A stretch of DNA of 64,000 bases from Pictodentalium vernedei (lineage: Eukaryota; Mollusca; Scaphopoda; Dentaliida; Dentaliidae). The stretch lies in NCBI GenBank assembly GCA_031216915.1, contig CM062297.1, positions 366,867,704-366,931,703 on the forward strand. Direction: 5' to 3'. Positions 20,295 through 31,109 of the stretch are shown piece after piece (the stretch's first letter is position 1; the number at the start of each line of letters is the position of its first letter). The translations under genes and the position numbers were made by a program. Under the pieces are notes generated by a model. It made no database searches, was not told the origin of the DNA, and was given only the letters and a program-made list of their open reading frames with translations.

Positions 20295-21930
20295 TTGTTT
20301 TGTCCAGAGTTACTTTTTCCTCGAACCTAACACGTATCATGACCCTTGATGACCTCATCATAAACCTCATAAACCTCGAATGTATTATACAGAGTTTCTT
20401 CCCTCGAACCTACCCTGATGACTTCATAATAAACCTTGGTGTTACAGAGTTACTACCCTCGAACCTGTTACTTTGTCCTCGAACCTAACCCGTATCGTGA
20501 CCCCTGATGACCTCATAATAAATCTGGGATGAGTTATTACTTCCCTCGAACTTTCCCTGACGACTTCATAGTAAACCTTGGTGCTACAAAGCTACTTCTC
20601 TCGAACCTATGGATGATAGAGTTACTTCACTTAAACCTCACCTGTTTCATGACTCCTTATGACCTAATAATAACCCCGGTGTTACAGTGTTACTTCCCTT
20701 GAACCTACGAAGGACAGAGTTACTTCCCTTAAACCCAACCCATATATTGACCCCCTGATGACCTCAAAATAAACCTCTACCTATGGTGTTACAGAGTTAC
20801 TTCCCTTGAACCTACAGATGAGTTGTTACTTCCCTTGAACCTAACCTGTATCATGACCCTTGATGGCCTCAACGTGGTCTCTATTGTACTCATCATGACC
20901 TCTGCTGTACTCATAATTCACCTCTACCTGCGGTGTTACAGAATTACTTCCCTTGAACCTAACCATTCCTAACCAACACTTCCCCCGAATCTACGGATGA
21001 TAGCTTTACTTCCCTTAAACCTCACCTGTATCATGACTCCTGATGACCTAATAATAAACATTGGTGTTATAGTGTTACTTCCCTTGAACCTACGGATGAC
21101 AGAGTTACCTCCCTTGAATCTAACACGTATCATGACCCCTGATGACCTCATAATAAACCTCGGATGAGTTATTATACAGAGTTACTTCCCTCGAACCTAA
21201 CCATTTGAACGCAAGAGTTGTTACAATGTTACTTCCCTTGAACATAACCTAAAGAACTAGGTTGTTTTTCAAGCACTTCTTAATATGGTGAATCGAATTT
21301 TAATTTTTGTTTGAACGTATGAGTTGTTAGAGTTTCTTCCCTCGAACCTAACATAAAAAATATTTTTTCAAGCACTTCTTAGTATGGTGCATCGAATTTT
21401 AATTTTGTTTAGATGAATGAGTTGTTACAGAGTTACTTCCCTCGAACCTAACCTGTATCATGACTCCTGAGAACCTCATAATAAATCTTGGATGAGTTGT
21501 TATACAGAGATACTTCCCTCGAGCCTAACCATTTGAACGCATGAGTTGTTCCAGAGTTACTTTCTTCAAACATAACCATTTGACGGATGAGTTGTTACGA
21601 AGTTACTTCCCTTGAACCTAACTTGTATCATCACCTCTGATGTGCTCATAATAAACCTCTACTTTGGGATGAGTTGTTACCGAATTACTTCCCCACTTCC
21701 CTACTTCCCTTGAACCTAACCTGTATCATGACCCCTGATGACCTCATAATAAACCTCTACCTACGGTTGAACGGAGTTACTTCCCTTGAACCTAACCTGT
21801 GTCATGACCTCTGATGACCTCATAATAAACCTCTACCTACGGATGACAGAGTTACTTCACTTTTGAACCTAACCATTTGGTGGATGAGTTGTTGCAGAGT
21901 TACTTTCCTTGAAACTAACCTAATTTGACA
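20295..21930. repeat. Irregular minisatellite in element E
   Basis: Roughly twenty copies of a unit built from GAGTTACTTCCCTTGAACCT, AACCTGTATCATGACCCCTG and ATGACCTCATAATAAACCTC, with CTACGGATGACA or ATGAGTTGTT linkers. Unit length varies. A few units in the opposite orientation occur at 18778-18905, at the inner end of the left arm. Confidence 0.85.
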
Positions 21931-24346
21931 AGGTTTTTTTTCAAATGAACGCTGAACGCAATCTGTAAAAAAATCTGAAAATACTGTACAAGCGAAGGCA
22001 ATTTTCAGAGAACAATTCACACGATTTTCTATACTAATTTCTATTATCGACCATTGTTACGGAATGTTAGGGAAAATTTATCGATCAGAGATCGTAAGAT
22101 TGGACTATAAACGTTATGATTACTGACATTTCTATGAGCTCTCACCAGCTCTAGCATTTTGTGTTTCCTTACCAAACGATATCAGGCTTACATGTAGTGA
22201 ATAAACCTGACACCACTGAGTCCCCAAAATAAAACCTCAAGAGCTCGAGCTCTTACCCGAGCTTGCGAGCTTAAGTAACCCCTACGGGCTCACTTCGAAA
22301 CACCATTTGGTGACGAGTTCAGGTTTATCTAGCAAGAGGATGATGACGAGGTCAAATTCGATGCGGTATAGTACAAGTATGGTGACGCGGGATGGAATTT
22401 ACGATTTGTGTTGAAGGCAATACAAATCGTAAATTGGTAATATTCAAGAGGTAGTGCAGTTCCAATACCAGTATTGTATGATTAGTGTGGTGACGTTTAG
22501 AATGCGGCGACAATCTTAGTTGGAAAAACAGCCGTTTTCGTTCGATATATTTGATCAATTGTTTTGAACGACCTCCAGTCAACTTTCCGCCAACAACCGT
22601 GTCTGATCAAGAAAAAAGGGAGTCGTTCCCGAGATGTATTTCACCCGTTTTAGCGTTAAAAGAGAATTGTTTTGGACAAGTGGTATACCAACGTAAAAGC
22701 TTAATGTCTTGGCTGCTGTTGGATGGCATCAATATCGCGACTACAAATTCACGAGTTTGTTTTTTTTCTGCGAGTTTTGAATAAGACGAGTCGAAATGTT
22801 CCAAGCCAGGAAGTTGCGTACCTTTTCTCTCTTATATATGGAAAGCAATACATAATTTCTAAACAAAAAACGTCTGATACACTATTATTCATGATTTTTG
22901 CACGTGTTGAACTCCTGTGATGAATATCGCAGTAAACCGATGTAATGCCTCGCTAGCAGGTGGTTAGAAAAACGAGCTTTTTTCTCATTTTCATTAAATC
23001 ATACGCTGGCACATTGTAAACACTGTTTTTTGGTGTTGCTGTGTTTATATAACGCCACCTATCTTAAAAAAATAACTCCTGTTGTAAAAAAACAAAACAA
23101 CTTTTTTTCCACACGCGCGTTTAGACTGTTTACAAATCTTTTCTAACACGTGACAAATGGTTTTATTTGAATTTAGTCAAGGTTATACTCGTTCAGTTAT
23201 GTAATGTCCTCTCGACGTGGCCATTTTTTCCTAAAAAAATAGTTTGGATTGACACTTTTTCGGAAATGGTGAAATAGGCTATCCTCAAAATGTAGAAACG
23301 TTAGAAGATCAACTTATAATTTTTGTTGACAAATCTATGGTTCAGTAAACAGAGTTATTATTGAATGAAACATCTCAAGGCGTGACTTGTTAACAGGTGA
23401 ATGTATCTCTAATTAGCATAAGAATCATATATTGAAAACATACTTCTGTGTTTGAACACAGTTATCAAAATGAATGATGCATCAGATTCAAGTTGTTGTT
23501 TTTTTTTTTCAATTTTAATATGTTCCATAACTACCTTTTCCTAATACTTTCGATTTCAAGATGGTCACAACTCCACCGTTAGAAGAAGGGGGAAAAATAT
23601 GATTTTCATAATATCCTTGTCGATAGCTTTAATTTAATAGGTCACGCGACTATCTTCTCGAAACTTTTCATTTTCTGATGGATGTGACCCCCATCCCCAC
23701 GGCGAGGGTTGAAAATGTCATTTTTGTAATGTATTCATCGAGCCCTTAATATTAATACCTCACATGCCTGGATTTGTAAAAAGGAAGACGTTTTTCGGCT
23801 CTGGTCGTGACCACACCCCACGACGAGGGTTAAAATTACGATCTTCTTGATCCACTCATCGATACCTTCAATTTGAAGGTCGCATGACCACCTTCTCGAA
23901 ACTTTCGATTTTCTGATGGGTGTGACCCCCACCCCCACGTGAAATGAACGTTGGTGGCCTGGAATCCCCAAAACGCATTTTGGTGGTGATCTAGAATCCC
24001 CAAAGTGTTTGTCGGCGTTCGCCAAGGATCGATCGAAACGTCTAACCCACGATGGCGAACGTTGAGAAAATTTTAGGTCGATTTCTTCGATTTTCGTAGA
24101 TTTTCGTAGATTTTCCTTCCGCGCGAATTGTGCTGAATTCGCACTCGTTCGCCAACGGCTGATTGAAACGTCTAGACCACGATAAGCTACTTATGGGGAT
24201 TCTAGACCAGATGTACAAAAACATGTTTGTACATTTCGTGTACATTTTAACACTGAACTCTATGGGTACATGTACGTGTACGTGTATGTGTACATGTACA
24301 TGTACAAGAGAAAAAAGCGGTCTAGAATCCCCCACTTACACCTACT
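21930..24346 (-). repeat. Right inverted arm of element E
   Basis: Reverse complement of the left arm, with matching landmarks: GAGCTCGAGCTCTTACCCGA (22235-22255 against 18435-18460), the AATTTACGATTTGTGTTGAA hairpin (22397-22436 against 18257-18297), GTTTACTGAACC-type words and the GTACATGTAC segment (24225-24305). Both arms carry a similar short frame (about 22551-22784 and 17795-18136; QEKRESFPRCISPVLALKEN). It is kept because the arms are copies and shows no protein family. Confidence 0.75.
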
Positions 24347-24352
24347 GACATT

Positions 24353-25160
24353 TTTTAAAGTGTTTTAATTTAAATCTAATTCTTTTTTAAATTCTTTTTT
24401 TATATATTTATATGTAAAAATAATTCTTTTTAATGTAAATCATTAAGGATGCCTTGAAAATGATGTTCCAAAGGCGATCTCTTAAGAATGTACTGACACG
24501 CGTGTCCGCAAAACACTTGATCTCGAGGTTGCACTCATTCCATATTGCAATAGATGAATGATTAATTTGTGAGGTTGTGCGATCCTATAATTATCAAAAC
24601 AGTACTTCTTTTTTATTTCGAAATCATGCCACCCAGTGAGTACCACCGCACGAGAAACCGGCCAGATTCAAGTTCTACATTCATTCCCTTGCAGAGGGTC
24701 ACGAGGTAATGCATCTAGAGAAAAGACACATCGAAAGTGTTTTGTCTTTAACCCTTTTAGCACTTCTATCAAATCTAATAAGGTAATTGTTTGTTTGCTA
24801 AAATAACACCTTCTACAGATATTTTCTTAGTTTTTTTATTATTATTTTTCTATCTTTTCTGTATAATAAAAAGCATCGTTTTTTTCATTGTTTACAGTAC
24901 ACCGCCATGGACTGGTCACTTTCCACGGCTGGACAATATTTCCACGGACACAATATTATTAGATTCCAAACACTAATTACAGCAATTACAGTCAAAAAAA
25001 TTTAATTAATGAAGCACCGGGTTCAACGCGGTGCTTCATTAATTACATTTTTGCTGATGATGATTTTGATTACCTGAAAAACGCGTGCGTGGACATCACT
25101 GCCAACGCGTGGATTACCACCAATCCACGGCGCCTGTACTGTAGATGTTTCTAGATCTTT
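24353..25160. other. Non-coding flank with a perfect hairpin
   Basis: No gene recognised. At 25003-25045 TAATTAATGAAGCACC and GGTGCTTCATTAATTA form a perfect 16-base stem around GGGTTCAACGC. The loop is GGTTCAA-like, but no tRNA fold surrounds it. Confidence 0.5.
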
Positions 25161-25164
25161 ATTT

Positions 25165-26460
25165 TGTGATTAATGTCCGTAAGCTAACATGCCTATCCCA
25201 CCCGGTAATGTAATTCTCTTGTAATTGTCAGTCGGTAAGGAAATTTTATTGATTCCGTATAGACGTCATGATTGGTACTTTGAATCATGTTCATCGTTTT
25301 GTGGATTGGTCGACCTTCGAACAAACAATGCTTGTACTCGTCGAAAGTTTCGATTGATACAGTTTTTAATCCCTTTGCATTTCTTTTGCAATTTCTCCTC
25401 AATTCGTGGTGTACGCGTACAGCTTCGCTCTCAAATTGACCATTCTGTGATTTCGTTACCACGGTTTCCAATTTGAATTTAACAGGCACTTTTTTATTCG
25501 CTTCTGATGCGATGCCCGAAGCGTGATCGAGAGAAATGTCGGTCATGTCGAAATGATCTTTCGCATCTTCCGTGAGGTCCTTGTCAAATCTTTCATCTCT
25601 ATCTCGTAAGCTAAACGGTTCATGTCAGTAAATAAGAGGCTGTCTTTCGAATCGTCGTATTTTTTCTCGACGTAAGCGTAATGAAAACGAAACATCAACG
25701 TCTTGCTAACATCCAAATGCACATTCTTGAATACAGGGGTTTGTCGAACATCAATGGAGTCAAATGAGTCATTTTCATGAACACAACGGCAAAATGATCG
25801 TCAAAAATCATTCCGTTCTTGCATAATGTCGGTTCGCTTCCTCGCGTTTACCGCCATAGTTTCGAAGTCGGAACATTGATAATCAGTTTTAAAAAATCAT
25901 TTTTGAATTCTTGGCATGGGTGCGTAAACGCGCGTTACGGTCTACGTACTTTTCATCCAATCCTCGTTGAATCGCATGATGCAGTGTACCTTCGTCAATG
26001 CCATGCCATAATCAAAATACAGTTTCAGATTTTCACAATAGACCAAATACTTGCGTCTGTCTCGTAAATCGCGCCGTTGACTTTTATAATTTCGGGCGCT
26101 AAAGGGTATTCGTGGAGTTCCGGACAGTATTCCAAATTCACTTCCAAAAGACACGGATAATGTCTCCAATTTTAGATCTCTTCCGCTTTCGTTACCTACT
26201 TGAAATTTCCCATCACTAACGGTCGGCTCACGGCACAACCGTTTTTATCTCAATATGTCATGTATTTTTCCAGCTTCTCCGAATCTAGGTCGTTCATATA
26301 TTGACTGTTCGCTTTCTCGTATCTGTGATACACGCCGTATGTGCCACCGCCGACACCTCCTTCGAACATGAGAAACATATCAAAGTCCGGCAACGCTTCC
26401 AATCCGACTTCGGTATGTTACAGTAGAGCGACCGATGTCTGTCCAGGGGCCGTATAATAC
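25165..26460 (-). pseudogene. Polinton remnant C: DNA polymerase B, C-terminal half
   Basis: Minus-strand segments carry the Polinton protein-primed polymerase signature. 25942-26238 has KYLVYCENLKLYFDYGMALT and KVHCIMRFNEDWMKST (palm region). 25193-25546 has MTDISLDHASG, FDEYKHCLFEGRPIHKTMN and MIQSTNHDVYTESI, leading to the C terminus near 25165. It is broken (several breaks) and has no virion genes beside it. It could be the far side of remnant B, separated by element E and a LINE. Its right edge abuts repeat R at about 26465. Confidence 0.7.
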
Positions 26461-26464
26461 ATAT

Positions 26465-27345
26465 ACCACGCTAGTAGGAGATGTGGAGAGCGTGCCTCAC
26501 TGGGGGGGGGGGGGGGGGGACCTACAAAGTGACGTTAAATATACGTGACCCAGTGACTTCATGTGTTGTTGTCATGGTATCCCACGTCAGAGCCATCTAG
26601 TGACGTCATCCCATAGTGAAAAGTGATGTCAGTGCGCCTGCGCAGCACATGTTGTTACGGTAACACGTGTTCCCGTCATCCATTTTGTTTAATGGAGGCC
26701 GTCGTCTTAGTTTCTATAGTGACACGTAGTTGCTAAGTGACCCGATGACATACAATACAATACGAATGGCTTATGTTCTGAGGGCGTGTTCCGTTGAATT
26801 GGATTACATCTAATTACCCAAATAGACCCGACAATTACACCAGATCACAAAAAGAAACCCAAATTACTACCATCTAGGGCTTATAATACTAGAACGTAGT
26901 GCTATAAGGTGCATTCTATTAAATGGGGGTAATTTTACTAGTTCGGATTTCCCACTAAATCCTCAATTACTTTTTAGAATTAAAGCAAACAACCCAAAAA
27001 CTATTTATGTGACTCGAATTTCCCACTAATCCTCAGTTTCTTCCTGTTTAATTTGCAGGGATTCCCGTAGAATCATTCTTATAAGACTAGAGCGTAGTGC
27101 CATAATATGCGTTCTTGTCGATGGGCGTGGCTTAACTTTACTGACTCTGACTAATTCAGAATCCTCGGTTTCTACCTAGTACAGACGCTATTCTATCTAT
27201 ACCTATCCTACCAGTGTATCTAATCGCCTGGTTCCGACATCTGCCCACGTCCAGGTTTTATAATCACCAGTCAGATTGCTTCATTTTTCGTAATCTGTAC
27301 ATCTGAATAGAACACACCTTATAGCACTACGTGCTACTCCTATAA
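26465..27345 (+). repeat. Dispersed repeat family R, copy 2 (longest)
   Basis: Starts CTAGTAGGAGATGTGGAGAG, has an 18-base G run (26502-26519), then GTGACGTCATCCCATAGTG, GTGCGCCTGCGCAGCACATG, TTTAATGGAGGCCGTCGTCT, TCTAATTACCC and AACGTAGTGCTATAAGGTGC. The last block appears again inverted at 27310-27345 (CACCTTATAGCACTACGTGC), so the unit has internal inverted symmetry. No gene. Confidence 0.65.
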
Positions 27346-27379
27346 GTAATTTTTGAGTGGAAAAACACATGTATAAACT

Positions 27380-27590
27380 TCGGCACTCAGTGACCCCTGG
27401 GCGACCTCAGTGACTTATGTGACCTTGATCCATATTTTGACCCTTCATTGAGTTTAGATTCATTAGGTGTAGGTCCCAGTTCGATAAGTTATTCCATGCT
27501 TAAGATGGGCACGTGACCCGCTTTCAAAATGTTTGGCCCCTCCCACTTTTTTAGAGTAAAAATACATGTATAGGTTAAACATATTTTTAT
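27380..27590. repeat. Satellite-like family S, single unit
   Basis: CTCAGTGACCCCTGGGCGAC, CATATTTTGACCCTTCATTG, ACGTGACCCGCTTTCAAAAT and GTTTGGCCCCTCCCACTTTT occur in the same order as in the array at 32155-33730. Confidence 0.7.
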
Positions 27591-27747
27591 TTGCCAAAAA
27601 TGATTTGCAAATTGGGATAGGAGGACAAGTGCTTTCCACTTAGTGTAACCTCCGCTCCCTTAACATGATACAGAAAATCAACACAATGGCGAAACAAACA
27701 AATAGGAGAAATGTAAAAAATATATACAAGAAAATCTAACTTCGAAA

Positions 27748-27751
<4 letters not shown>

Positions 27752-27799
<48 letters not shown>
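27752..27799. repeat. (GA)n microsatellite
   Basis: About 24 uninterrupted GA dinucleotides. The Ser/Leu-repeat open frames over it are artefacts. Confidence 0.95.
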
Positions 27800-27802
<3 letters not shown>

Positions 27803-27974
27803 AAAGAGAAATATGATTGATTGGGTGGTTGAACGTTCCATAACACTAAACTTCCGTTTCTACTGTAGCTACCACTAATATTACTTCTACTACTACCATC
27901 ATCACTGCTACTACTATAAATAATACTTTTACTATCGCGCGCAAATCTTACCACCGACATAGCACTCCTGCGGC

Positions 27975-27977
<3 letters not shown>

Positions 27978-28009
<32 letters not shown>

Positions 28010-28010
28010 T
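27978..28010 (-). repeat. (TTA)n tail of a LINE
   Basis: Ten AAT units on the plus strand, that is (ATT)n on the LINE strand. They lie just after the C-terminal coding end of the LINE at 28055-28990, as expected for CR1/L2/Jockey-type LINEs that end in short tandem repeats. Confidence 0.6.
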
Positions 28011-28990
28011 ATTAATTTATGTAATCATCCATTGGTTACACTTTCGCCGCCTAATCACGCGCCTAAGGAGTGGCAATGAACTGAATGTGTTAAACAGTAC
28101 CTAGGATGGAAACACATTATCAAATCTTCGAGTGTCACGAATAACTTTTGAACAAATTTAAAAAATGAGGTATTAGTTTTATGTTCTAAAACGGGATCGC
28201 CGTACAGTAAAATATCAACGGATTTCAAATTAGCATTAATTTCCAATAGTTTACCAATGAGAGCGTTGCGAGAGTCTGAATAAAAGGGACAAAAGAGGAA
28301 ACAGTGCTCTGCATCCTCAACGAGAGCTGGACAATGTGGACAGTATAGAGATTCGGAGATGTAATTGAAAAACTTATCACTGTTCAAATCGCTTCAACCA
28401 GTTCGAATTCTATTATGAATAATGTTGTATTTTCTGACACCACGGGAGAAGTATTCTGGAGGTCTCCCTTCAGGCGCTGATATGAGTTTCTTGAATTCAT
28501 TAAGTGAACTGCTGTTTCGTACGGACTCTGATAGACAATTCCATGCTCCTGTACACGAGGGGAAAAATGATCGTTTGAATAGCTCTGTTCGCATGCAATA
28601 AGGCATAACATTTGCCGAATTTCGAAGGTTATAACCAGATGTGTCACGAACTCTTGGTGGTAGCACGTGGAGATAATCGGGTGTATCGTTGTTTACGATT
28701 TTGTAGAAAGTACACATCTTTTGCATGTGTCTTCTTGTTTCTAGACTGTTTAACCCAACTTCAATCAAAAGGCGACCTCGCGATACTGATCTCGTCAGCC
28801 CTGATACGATTCGTGCGGCACCACAGTGTATATCCTCTAGACGCTTCAACAAATATTGAGGAGCTCCGCACCACGCCGGACTCCCATATTCCAATATTGG
28901 TAAAATAAAGGCATTATACATAACATCTTACTCAAAATTGTGGATTGAAAATATGCTTTAGTTTTCTTAACTGTGAAAGTCTAACACAGG
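28011..28990 (-). pseudogene. 5'-truncated LINE, post-RT region (Jockey/CR1-like)
   Basis: A 175-residue frame (28394-28921) reads ILEYGSPAWCGAPQYLLKRLEDIHCGAARIV...VLPPRVRDTSGYNLRNSANV...RTELFKRSFFPSCTGAWNCL. This is the classic region after the RT domain in Jockey/CR1-superfamily LINEs. The next frame (28055-28387) gives the C-terminal finger (CPHCPALVEDAEHCFLFCPF). A frame change lies near 28390. The endonuclease and RT domains are absent, so this is a typical 5'-truncated copy. It is a different family from the LINE at 47.8 kb. Confidence 0.75.
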
Positions 28991-29094
28991 CTTTTTTTTA
29001 CAAATCTCGTGAATAGGAGCTTCTCAGCCCAATTTGGATTGATGGATAATCCCAAGTATTTTTGGACGCCAACGAAGTCAAGTGTTTCGCTGTC

Positions 29095-29335
29095 GAAAAT
29101 ACATGTATGTACTTCAGCAATGCATTAGGGGTTCCTAAAATGCCAGGACTTCTGAAAAATGAACTCAGTGACCCCTGGGTGACCTCAGTGATTCTGATCC
29201 ACATTTTGAACCTCCCGTGAGTTTCGACTCCTTTGGCATTCATCCCAGGTCCATAGGTCATTCTATGCTTGAAATATAGGCGTGACTCATTGAAAAGGCC
29301 CCAAAATTCATCTAGGACCCTTAACAAAGCATACT
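29095..29335. repeat. Satellite-like family S, single unit
   Basis: AATACATGTATGTACTTCAG, ACTCAGTGACCCCTGGGTGA, GACTCCTTTGGCATTCATCC and CCATAGGTCATTCTATGCTT follow the order seen in the 32-33.7 kb array. Confidence 0.7.
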
Positions 29336-29339
29336 GGAA

Positions 29340-30705
29340 CTGCGAATATGATGAGATCTCAACAATACCTTTTGCGTTGAGAGTGGTAATATAATTATAA
29401 GAGATGACTTTGGGGGGGGGGGGGGGTATTTACGGCCCAACAGGTGTGAATAACAGCCCAACAGCTCATAAAAGGCCCGTGTACACAGAAGTTATCTCCT
29501 GTTTCTTGAAAATTTTTCAATTTTGACAGAATATAGTATCGTCTGTTGTCAAACAAACATGATCATCACGTGGTCGGCACCGGTACGCTTTCAATTGCGA
29601 AGTTAGAAAACTCTAAACACAGGCTTAATATTTTTCGCCTTTGAATCAGGAATAAAGGCTTAAAATGTATACAGACTTACTTACTATATACAGCTGCTTG
29701 ATCTTATGGGACTAGCTTTGCTGGATATTTTACATATTTAATAATTTAAATAAAAATCACATTGTTTACTAGTTGAAACCATTTTGGGAAACGGTTTCCA
29801 TCTCCGAGTGTACGATGGCAAGGAACAAAAGTCACGGACATGTCGGGCTGTTAATGAGATTTTCAACCCATTAACCACCCGACACGTCACGTGACATTTT
29901 GAAGTTGAGAGTTACGTTCATGTAATGCCCTATTAAACTTAGTTAAGGTACTGTGGAACGCCCTATGAAATGGTAATAATATGAATGAAAGGATTCAATA
30001 GGAATTGCAGACATGATTTACACAAAAGCTTTTGGACTCATATAGAGTACTGAGAGGGTTAAAAGCACACCACTTAAATATTCCGTAAGGGATAATGAAC
30101 GAGTGGTGAATCATTCGGTGTTAGAAAACACGAGACCCGAAGGATCGAGTGTTTTCTAACTCCGAATGATTTACCACGAGTTTATTATCCGACTTAAAAC
30201 ACAACATTCTGTTAAAAGACATGTGTAGTTATAATAGCCGAGTTAAATGTTTGTTCTCAATTTTCGCGTTTTAATAGTATGTTCCTCTGTAGCATTTCTG
30301 TGACTGACGATCGGATTGGGATACATCACCCTTCTGATCCACACTATTCATGAAGCAGAGCGTCGTCCGGTTTTCTTAGTTAGGATCTCGAGGAAAAGCT
30401 ATGTTTTGGCAATGATTAAAATCGATTGTTTATAAAAGGTATTTGCGAGGGAACCCGGCAATAAATGGGCTACATTTCTGCCTCAACAGCTTGGTTCTCT
30501 ATGCTTTAGTTTCTTTAAACACTTCGACACAGTTTGAAAAGTTGGAGGTGATAGAGGATTGTTGAGTAATTAAGTATTTTTCTGTATCGCCTTGAACCAG
30601 TTCAATTGTGCATTTAGAGTAAAAATAACTGATATAAATTGTCGGTATCACCCTCAAACGTGTTTTCCCACACTTTCATGCAATAATTTACATTTTTCGT
30701 TTCTG
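29340..30705. other. Non-coding stretch with two hairpins
   Basis: No gene recognised. It holds a 15-G run (29412-29426), a hairpin at about 29837-29895 (CATGTCGGGCTGTTAATG against CATTAACCACCCGACACG) and a larger hairpin at 30089-30190. Confidence 0.5.
30089..30190. repeat. 100-bp hairpin repeat
   Basis: GGATAATGAACGAGTGGTGA...GTGTTAGAAAACAC pairs with GTGTTTTCTAACTCCGAATG...GAGTTTATTATCC around an 18-base loop. Palindromic MITE-like unit. Confidence 0.7.
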
Positions 30706-30710
30706 TCCAC

Positions 30711-30971
30711 GGGGGGGGGGGGGGGGGGGATTTTTATGTGCTTGCGGGGGGGGGGGGGAGGGGGGAAGTAGTCAATTTTGAATCGACTTCCGTCGGCCAG
30801 GTTTCTTTTAGCAGAGCAACTTTTCTCTCAAAATATCTTTGCCGAAGACTGATTCTGCATTATGAGACTTGAAAAAATAAAGGGGATACATCCTGACACA
30901 AACAAACTAAGGATCCTAAGAAAGATCACTAGGTCCATTTGCTTCCCCCGCCCCTCCCCCCCCCCCCCCCC
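30711..30971. repeat. Cluster of poly(G)/poly(C) tracts
   Basis: 19 Gs (30711-30729), 13 Gs plus a second short run (30746-30765), and 16 Cs (30956-30971) within 260 bases, that is, G runs on opposite strands facing each other. Part of a window-wide set of such tracts. Confidence 0.9.
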
Positions 30972-31023
30972 AAATATGTGCCTGTACACCGTGACTTTCG
31001 CCAACGGGAAACAAAAGGCTTGT

Positions 31024-31103
31024 CGCAAGTGTGTTTTCTGAGAACAATAACTGTGGATTATTTTACGAATCCACAGTCATTGTTCTCCGAAAACACACTT
31101 GCG
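31024..31103. repeat. 80-bp palindrome
   Basis: CGCAAGTGTGTTTTCTGAGA...CTGTGGATT pairs with AATCCACAGTCATTGTTCTC...CACACTTGCG with one or two mismatches over 36 bases. Weaker symmetry continues outward (CGCCAACGGGAAACAAAAGG against CCCTTTGTTCACCTTGGCG), so the whole unit is about 30990-31135. MITE-like. Confidence 0.75.
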
Positions 31104-31109
31104 TCGATC

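Larger units (their letters stand above)
15235..24346. mobile_element. Element E: gene-less 9.1-kb fold-back element with Polinton-type termini
   Basis: Begins AGTAGGTGTTAGTGGGGG and ends CCCCCACTTACACCTACT, with GACATC on the left and GACATT on the right: AG...CT ends and a 6-bp near-identical duplication, the known Polinton signature. The two halves are long inverted copies: 15235-15640 pairs with 23945-24346, and 17050-18905 pairs with 21930-23640. Tandem arrays lie within and between the arms. No Polinton protein, transposase or other gene is recognisable anywhere in it. Its subterminal architecture resembles that of Polinton A (7060-7827). I infer a non-autonomous, TIR-only Polinton relative. 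An alternative is an unrelated giant fold-back transposon, or a Polinton internally replaced by repeats. Confidence 0.6.

Noticed and set aside
20295-21930. CRISPR-like repeated block
   Set aside because: Repeat units are long, variable in length and contiguous, with no unique equal-length spacers. This is a eukaryotic minisatellite.
15235-24346. LTR retrotransposon explanation for element E
   Set aside because: The long end repeats are inverted, not direct, and there is no reverse transcriptase, primer-binding site or TG...CA ends.
25003-25045. tRNA arm or riboswitch at the GGTTCAA loop
   Set aside because: The stem is a simple perfect hairpin with no surrounding fold.
27587-27960. Ser/Leu-repeat proteins
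   Set aside because: Translation of a (GA)n microsatellite.
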